DNA of 64,000 nucleotides, taken from Microlunatus capsulatus (GTDB lineage: Bacteria > Actinomycetota > Actinomycetes > Propionibacteriales > Propionibacteriaceae). The translations under genes and the position numbers were made by a program. Positions 59,228 through 64,000 of this stretch are shown one piece after another. Position 1 is the stretch's first letter; each line of letters starts with the position of its first letter. The stretch is taken from NCBI RefSeq assembly GCF_017876495.1, contig NZ_JAGIOB010000001.1:1116001-1180000 (forward strand), read 5' to 3'. A model generated the notes under the pieces. That model saw only the letters and a program-made list of their open reading frames with translations. It was not told the origin of the DNA and did not search any database.

Positions 59228-60298
59228 TCAGCCCTCCTGCTCGCTGCTCGTGGCCGGGTCGCCGTCCACCGCCGCCGCCACCCGGTCCACGAAGTTCTCC
59301 AGCAGGTAGGGCAGGGAGAGCACGGTGAGGAACGAGAACGGGTCGGTGGCGGCGTCGGCGCTGCGCAGCCAGACCACGCGCTCCTCCCGCGCCACGGCGA
59401 ACCGGCGGAAGACCGCGGTCTCGATCTGCTGCTGCTGGTCGCCGGCGTCGGCGAAGCAGACGAGGGCGTCGACGTCGAGCAGGTCGGCGCGCTCGTCGCT
59501 GATGGTGCCGCCGAAGGTGTTGCCGGTGTCCCCCAGCGCCTCGGCGAACCCGTCGGGCAGCACGAAGCCGAGACTGGTCAGCAGCCGCGTCCGCGGGTCC
59601 TGCTCGCCGTAGACGTAGATCCCCTCGTACGGCGTGGCCACCAGCGCGGTCCGACCGGCGAAGGCCGGGTGGGCCGCCGCGGCGTCGGCGACGGCCTGCT
59701 TCGAGGCCGCGACCAGCTCGGCCATCCGCGCCGGCCGCCCGACCGCCCGGCCGACGACCTCGGCCTCGACGTCCCAGGGGATGCCGTAGTCCACGAACCC
59801 CTCCGGCGCGGCGACGACCGGGGCGATCGCGCTGAGCTTCTCGTAGTCCTCCGCGGTGAGCCCCGCGTAGAGCGCCAGCACGAGGTCGGGCGCCAGGCCC
59901 GCGACGGCCTCGAAGGCGATGCCGTCGGCGGTCTCGAGCGCCTGCGGGGCGGGGCGCCCGTCGAGCGCCGCCTCCGCCCACGGGCCGATGACGCCGCCCT
60001 GGCCGAGCTCGAGCCACGTCGAGGCGCCCACCGGCACGATCCCGAGGGCCAGCAGGTCGTCCTGGTCCTTGAGCCCGACGCAGACGATCCGGGTCGGCTG
60101 CTCGGTCAGCGTCGTCTCGCCGAACTTGTGGGCGATGGTCACCGGGAACGCGCCGTCCTCCGGCCCGTCGGACGTCCCGGTGACGGCGTCGTCGGCCCCG
60201 GCCGCGGCCTTGCCGGTCGCCCCGCACGCGGTCAGGCCGGGGACGGCGACGCCGAGGACGGCGAGCGAGCCGAGCAGGGAGCGGCGGGTGAGGGGCAC
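59228..60298 (-). CDS. Iron-siderophore ABC transporter substrate-binding lipoprotein
   Basis: A 356-residue binding protein of the FepB/FhuD type (peripla_BP_2), which captures ferric siderophores outside the cell. The signal peptide carries a twin-arginine-like LTRRSLLGSL and a lipobox LTAC at about residues 22-25, so it may be exported through Tat and then lipid-anchored. The mature part has HKFGETTLTEQPTRIVCVGL, typical of the family start. Its permease and ATPase are not in the window, so it is an orphan component. GTG 60298 has GGAGGT six bases before it. A DtxR/IdeR-type box stands 33 bases upstream. It displaces the usual valS-folC neighbourhood. Confidence 0.9.
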   Translation of the reverse strand: MPLTRRSLLGSLAVLGVAVPGLTACGATGKAAAGADDAVTGTSDGPEDGAFPVTIAHKFGETTLTEQPTRIVCVGLKDQDDLLALGIVPVGASTWLELGQGGVIGPWAEAALDGRPAPQALETADGIAFEAVAGLAPDLVLALYAGLTAEDYEKLSAIAPVVAAPEGFVDYGIPWDVEAEVVGRAVGRPARMAELVAASKQAVADAAAAHPAFAGRTALVATPYEGIYVYGEQDPRTRLLTSLGFVLPDGFAEALGDTGNTFGGTISDERADLLDVDALVCFADAGDQQQQIETAVFRRFAVAREERVVWLRSADAATDPFSFLTVLSLPYLLENFVDRVAAAVDGDPATSSEQEG

Positions 60299-60330
60299 GG
60301 CAGGACCTCCGGGGTCGGCGAGCGGACGAG

Positions 60331-60349
60331 TTAGGGAAGCCTATCCTCA
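60331..60349 (-). promoter_or_regulatory. DtxR/IdeR-type iron box
   Basis: The 19 bases, read on the minus strand as TGAGGATAGGCTTCCCTAA, match 15 of 19 positions of the known IdeR/DtxR consensus, with the dyad centre intact. It lies 33 bases upstream of the iron-siderophore binding protein start. Iron-loaded repressor would shut this gene off when iron is plentiful. The consensus is established knowledge; binding here is inference. Confidence 0.75.
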
Positions 60350-60420
60350 CCTCGGGCCGCCTGCGGGCCCGTGTGCCGGTCGGTGGACGTCGCCGATGTG
60401 CGCGCGGCGCACAGCCTTCC

Positions 60421-60435
60421 TAGACTTCACCGGTG
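60421..60435 (+). promoter_or_regulatory. Candidate leaderless promoter of valS
   Basis: TAGACT (60421-60426) is followed by six bases and the GTG at 60433. No ribosome binding site precedes this start. Confidence 0.55.
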
Positions 60436-63036
60436 ACCACCGAACCGCTCGTCAGCCGGCCCGTCGCGCACCCGCAGGCCGCCCGGGTACCGGAGAAGCC
60501 GGCGCTGGAGGGTCTGGAGGACCGCTGGGTGGAGCAGTGGCGCACCGCCGGCACCTACGCCTTCGTGCGCCCGTCCTCCCGCGCCGAGGTGTTCAGCATC
60601 GACACCCCGCCGCCGACCGTCTCCGGCTCGCTGCACGTGGGGCACGTCTTCTCCTACACCCACACCGACCTGGTGGCCCGCTACCAGCGGATGCGCGGCA
60701 AGCACGTCTTCTACCCCATCGGCTGGGACGACAACGGCCTGCCGACCGAGCGCCGGGTGCAGAACTACTTCGGCGTCCGCTGCGACCCGTCGGTCCCCTA
60801 CGACCCGGACTTCACCCCGCCCGAGAAGCCCGACGCCAAGCGCCAGGTGCCCGTCAGCCGGCGCAACTTCGTGGAGCTGTGCCACGAGCTGACCCACGTC
60901 GACGAGCGCACCTTCGAGGACCTGTGGCGCCGGGTGGGGCTGAGCGTGGACTGGTCCTCGCTCTACACGACGATCTCCGACGACTCCGTCTCGGTGGCGC
61001 AGAAGGCGTTCCTGCGCAACGTCGCGCGCGGCGAGGCCTACATGTCCGAGGCGCCGACCCTGTGGGACGTGACCTTCCAGACCGCCGTGGCCCAGGCCGA
61101 GCTAGAGGCCCGGGACTACCCCGGCGCCTACCACCGCGTCGCCTTCCACGCCGCCGACGGCCCGGTGCACGTCGAGACCACGCGTCCCGAGCTGATCCCG
61201 GCCTGCGTGGCCCTCATCGCCCACCCCGACGACGAGCGCTACGCGCACCTGTTCGGCCAGACCGTCACCTCCCCGCTCTACGGCGTCGAGCTGCCGGTGC
61301 TGGCGCACCCCGCGGCCGAGATCGACAAGGGTTCCGGCCTGGTCATGTGCTGCACCTTCGGCGACCTGACCGACGTCACCTGGTGGCGTGAGCTGCAGCT
61401 GCCGGCGCGGGTGGTCATCGGCCGCGACGGCCGGCTGCTGCGGGACAAGCCCGAGTGGCTCTCCGACGCCGTGAACTGGGACGAGCTGGCCGGCCTGACG
61501 ACGTTCTCAGCGCGCGAAAAGGTCGTGGCCGCCCTCCGCGCCGCTGGCGACCTCGACGGCGAGCCGAAGCCGACGCAGCGCAAGGCGAGCTTCTACGAGA
61601 AGGGCGACAAGCCGCTCGAGATCGTCTCGACCCGGCAGTGGTACATCCGCAACGGCGGCCGCGACGCCGACCTCAAGGCCGTCATGCTCGCGCGCGGCGA
61701 CGAGTTGGCCTGGGTGCCGCAGCACATGAAGTACCGCTACGACAACTGGGTGGGCGGCCTCAACGGCGACTGGCTGATCTCGCGGCAGCGGTTCTTCGGC
61801 GTCCCGTTCCCCGTCTGGTACGCGCTCAGCGCCGACGGCGAGCCCGACTACGCCCACCCCCTGGTGCCGGACGAGTCGGCGCTGCCGGTCGACCCCAGCT
61901 CCGACGTGCCGACCGGCTACACCGCCGAGCAGCGCGGCGTCCCCGGCGGCTTCATGGCCGACCCGGACGTCATGGACACCTGGGCGACGTCCTCGCTGAG
62001 CCCGCAGATCGTCTGCGGCTGGGAGCGGGACCCGGAGCTCTTCGGGCTCACGTTCCCGATGGACCTCAACACCCACGCGCACGAGATCATCCGCACCTGG
62101 CTGTTCTCCCGCGTCGTCCGCGCGCACTTCGAGAACGGCTCCCTGCCCTGGGTGCGCTCGATGATCTCGGGCTTCGTCATGGACCCGGACCGCAAGAAGA
62201 TGAGCAAGTCCCAGGGCAACGTCGTGGTGCCGACCGAGATCCTCGAGCGCTACGGCTCCGACGCCGTCCGCTGGCGCGCCGCCAAGGCCCGTCCCGGGAT
62301 GGACTCCCCCTTCGACGAGCGCGAGATGAAGGTGGGCCGCCGGCTGGCGACCAAGGTGCTCAACGCCTCGAAGTTCGTGCTGGCGATCAGCAGCGACCCC
62401 GACCTGGCCGCCGTCACCGAGCCCGTCGACCGGGCCGTGCTGGCCGCGCTGGCCGACGTCGTCGACGCCGCGACCACCGCGTTCGACGCCTTCGACTACA
62501 CCGGGGCGCTGGAGGCCGCGGAGCAGTTCTTCTGGCAGTTCTGCGACGACTACCTCGAGCTGGTGAAGGAGCGCGCCTACGGCGACGTGACCGACCCGGC
62601 GGTGCGCTCGGCCCAGGCGGCGCTGGCGCTGGCCCTGGACGTGATGCTGCGGCTGCTCGCGCCGATCATGCCCTTCGCCACCGAGGAGGTCTGGTCGTGG
62701 TGGAAGGACGGCTCGATCCACACGGCGGCCTGGCCGGCGCGCGCCGAGCTGGCGACCGACGGCGACCCGGCGGTGCTGGCCGCGGTGTCGACGGCGCTGG
62801 TCGAGATCCGCGGGGCGAAGTCCCAGGCCAAGGTCTCGATGCGGACCGACGTCGCGGCCGCGGAGTTCTCCGGGTTGGCCGAGGCGCTCGCCCGGCTGCG
62901 CGACGTCGAGGCCGACCTGCGCGCGGTGGGCCGGATCACCGGCGACGTCTCCTGGGTCGCGGGCGACGGCCCCGTCGCCGTCCGGGTCACCCTGGCCGAG
63001 GAGACCCGGCCGGCGGCTCCGCGGTCGGCGGAATAA
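60433..63036 (+). CDS. valS: Valyl-tRNA synthetase, type-2-like
   Basis: An 867-residue class I synthetase that charges tRNA-Val and edits misactivated threonine. HIGH-type motif HVGH near 73-76 in [12 protein letters not shown], then [20 protein letters not shown], a signature of the archaeal/rickettsial type 2 form; the editing (CP1) domain spans about 200-380; KMSKSQGN is near 590. The C-terminus ends soon after the anticodon-binding domain and lacks the coiled coil found in type 1 enzymes. Start GTG 60433 fits a leaderless promoter. It is read away from folC, whereas in most actinobacteria valS lies directly upstream of folC on the same strand. Confidence 0.95.
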   Translation: MTTEPLVSRPVAHPQAARVPEKPALEGLEDRWVEQWRTAGTYAFVRPSSRAEVFSIDTPPPTVSGSLHVGHVFSYTHTDLVARYQRMRGKHVFYPIGWDDNGLPTERRVQNYFGVRCDPSVPYDPDFTPPEKPDAKRQVPVSRRNFVELCHELTHVDERTFEDLWRRVGLSVDWSSLYTTISDDSVSVAQKAFLRNVARGEAYMSEAPTLWDVTFQTAVAQAELEARDYPGAYHRVAFHAADGPVHVETTRPELIPACVALIAHPDDERYAHLFGQTVTSPLYGVELPVLAHPAAEIDKGSGLVMCCTFGDLTDVTWWRELQLPARVVIGRDGRLLRDKPEWLSDAVNWDELAGLTTFSAREKVVAALRAAGDLDGEPKPTQRKASFYEKGDKPLEIVSTRQWYIRNGGRDADLKAVMLARGDELAWVPQHMKYRYDNWVGGLNGDWLISRQRFFGVPFPVWYALSADGEPDYAHPLVPDESALPVDPSSDVPTGYTAEQRGVPGGFMADPDVMDTWATSSLSPQIVCGWERDPELFGLTFPMDLNTHAHEIIRTWLFSRVVRAHFENGSLPWVRSMISGFVMDPDRKKMSKSQGNVVVPTEILERYGSDAVRWRAAKARPGMDSPFDEREMKVGRRLATKVLNASKFVLAISSDPDLAAVTEPVDRAVLAALADVVDAATTAFDAFDYTGALEAAEQFFWQFCDDYLELVKERAYGDVTDPAVRSAQAALALALDVMLRLLAPIMPFATEEVWSWWKDGSIHTAAWPARAELATDGDPAVLAAVSTALVEIRGAKSQAKVSMRTDVAAAEFSGLAEALARLRDVEADLRAVGRITGDVSWVAGDGPVAVRVTLAEETRPAAPRSAE

Positions 63037-63059
63037 CCCCCGGCGGCCGCGGGTTGCCG

Positions 63060-63085
63060 CAGTCAGTAGAAGTTTCAACTGACTG
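63060..63085 (+). promoter_or_regulatory. 26-base palindromic operator before the QorB-like gene
   Basis: The arms CAGTCAGT (63060-63067) and ACTGACTG (63078-63085) are perfect inverted copies; the central GAA/TTC also pairs, with one mismatch between. It ends five bases before the GAGGAG ribosome binding site. Redox-sensing HxlR-family repressors are known to control qorB-like genes through such dyads; no HxlR gene is inside the window, so the regulator is inferred. Confidence 0.7.
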
Positions 63086-63096
63086 AGGAGCACCCC

Positions 63097-63957
63097 ATGC
63101 CCACCACCGCCGTCACCGGAGCCACCGGCCACCTCGGCCGCCTCGTCGTCGCCTCCCTGCTGGAGCGGGGGGCCGACGTCGTCGCCGTCGTCCGCGACGC
63201 CGCCAAGGCGGCCGAGGTCGTGCCCTCCGGCGCCGAGGTCCGGGTCGCCTCCTACGACGACCGCGCGGCCCTCGAGGCGGCGTTCGCCGGGGTCGACACC
63301 CTGGTCCTGGTCTCGGGCTCCGAGGTCGGCCAGCGCGTCCAGCAGCACACCAACGCCGTCGAGGCCGCCGCCGCGGCGGGCGTCCGCCGGGTCGTCTACA
63401 CCAGCGCCCCGCACGCCGACACGACCACGCTGGTGCTGGCTCCGGAGCACAAGGCGACCGAGGAGGTCCTCGCGGGCTCCGGGCTGGCCTGGACCGTGCT
63501 GCGCAACAACTGGTACCACGAGAACTACGCCGCCCAGGTCGGCCAGGCGGCGGAGTCCGGCGTGCTGCTGGGCAGCGCGCACGACGGCCGGATCGCCAGC
63601 GCCTCCCGCCGCGACTACGCCGAGGCCGCAGCCGCCGTCGCCGTCCAGGACGGCCACGAGAACACGGTCTACGAGCTCGCCGGCGACGTGGCGTGGACGC
63701 TCCCCGAGCTGGCCGCCGCGATGGCCGAGGTCAGCGGTCGCCCGGTCGGGTACCGCGACGTGAGCACCGAGGAGCACGTGGCCGCGCTGACGGCCGCGGG
63801 TCTCGACGAGGGCACCGCCGGCTTCGTGGCCGCGCTCGACGCCGGGACCGCCGCGGGCACGCTGGCCGACACCAGCACGGGCGACCTGCGCCGCCTCCTC
63901 GGCCGCCCCACCACCCCGCTGGTCGAGGGCCTGCGGGACGCCGTCGCCGCAGTCTGA
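63097..63957 (+). CDS. NmrA/QorB-like NAD(P)H oxidoreductase
   Basis: A 286-residue atypical short-chain dehydrogenase. The nucleotide-binding motif is AVTGATGHLGRLV (residues 5-17); the middle block VRRVVYTSAPHADTT and VLRNNWYHENY are close to QorB (YtfG), an NAD(P)H:quinone oxidoreductase; the usual SDR catalytic Tyr-x-x-x-Lys is not in its normal place, as in other NmrA-like proteins. Cytosolic. ATG 63097 has GAGGAG six bases before. The palindromic operator in front suggests that it is switched on by electrophile or quinone stress. Ends 43 bases before the window edge. Confidence 0.88.
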   Translation: MPTTAVTGATGHLGRLVVASLLERGADVVAVVRDAAKAAEVVPSGAEVRVASYDDRAALEAAFAGVDTLVLVSGSEVGQRVQQHTNAVEAAAAAGVRRVVYTSAPHADTTTLVLAPEHKATEEVLAGSGLAWTVLRNNWYHENYAAQVGQAAESGVLLGSAHDGRIASASRRDYAEAAAAVAVQDGHENTVYELAGDVAWTLPELAAAMAEVSGRPVGYRDVSTEEHVAALTAAGLDEGTAGFVAALDAGTAAGTLADTSTGDLRRLLGRPTTPLVEGLRDAVAAV

Positions 63958-63965
63958 GCCGTGTG

Positions 63966-64000
63966 CACCGCGCCCTGAGCCGAGTCCACCGCGCCCTGAG
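63966..64000 (+). repeat. Short direct repeat at the window end
   Basis: CACCGCGCCCTGAG occurs at 63966-63979 and again at 63987-64000, with a 21-base period. The second copy touches the window edge, so more copies may follow. No gene begins here. Confidence 0.5.

Noticed and set aside
1-64000. CRISPR arrays, insertion sequences, rRNA genes
   Set aside because: No regularly spaced repeats with unique spacers, no transposase frames and no rRNA sequence were seen.

Overview
The window is a 64-kb piece of a very GC-rich actinobacterial chromosome. Protein content and gene order point to a free-living member of the Frankiales/Geodermatophilales type (Blastococcus or Geodermatophilus relatives). 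That placement is inferred from familiarity with the families, not from a database search. Signs used: codon third positions that are almost all G/C, many GTG starts, start/stop overlaps of one to four bases, and a core locus known across Actinobacteria.

Backbone: a conserved housekeeping locus runs almost entirely on the minus strand and can be read from right to left. It holds folC - DUF4233 - ndk, then the TIGR03960/TIGR03936 radical-SAM pair, rne, rplU-rpmA, obg-proB, proA - small membrane protein - nadD - rsfS - histidine phosphatase, and tRNA-Ala(GGC). In many actinobacteria these genes are nearly contiguous. Here they are opened by several insertions.

Layout. 1-2.65 kb: end of an aldo/keto reductase, an FG-GAP propeller secreted protein and a lipoprotein. 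2.7-6.05 kb: tRNA-Ala, histidine phosphatase, rsfS, nadD, a 44-aa membrane ORF and proA. 6.05-31.4 kb: a large accessory block between proA and proB. It carries a CbxX/EccA-like AAA+ ATPase, ogt, a complete dppABCDF-type peptide ABC transporter, a single 15-kb gene for a ~5,010-residue exported protein (galactose-binding-like, FN3, propeller, ASPM-type, LamG-like and malectin modules), and upstream of it a LuxR-type regulator with two HTH domains and a degenerate receiver. 31.5-35.0 kb: proB, obg, rpmA, rplU. 35.2-36.8 kb: a plus-strand trio, HipA-like kinase / DUF3037 / membrane PH-like protein. 36.8-42.9 kb: fprA, rne, TIGR03936. 43-46.9 kb: a second insertion with a Dyp peroxidase, a secreted protein, a PPOX-family protein and a DUF559 endonuclease-like gene bracketed by related ~60-bp palindromes. 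47-55.6 kb: TIGR03960 radical SAM protein and the mrp/mnh cation/proton antiporter operon with a fused A+B subunit. 55.6-60.3 kb: FAD oxidoreductase, ndk, DUF4233, folC and an iron-siderophore binding lipoprotein behind a good DtxR/IdeR-type box. 60.4-64 kb: a type-2-like valS and a QorB-like oxidoreductase behind a 26-bp palindromic operator.

How parts work together: the housekeeping genes cover proline synthesis, NAD and folate synthesis, nucleotide balance, ribosome assembly and RNA decay. The accessory genes deal with the cell surface and the environment: peptide uptake, a giant adhesin-like or polysaccharide-binding protein, Na+/H+ exchange, iron uptake and redox defence. Several genes appear to have leaderless transcripts, with a TANNNT -10 hexamer 6-8 bases before the start codon. 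No CRISPR array, transposase, integrase or rRNA was seen.
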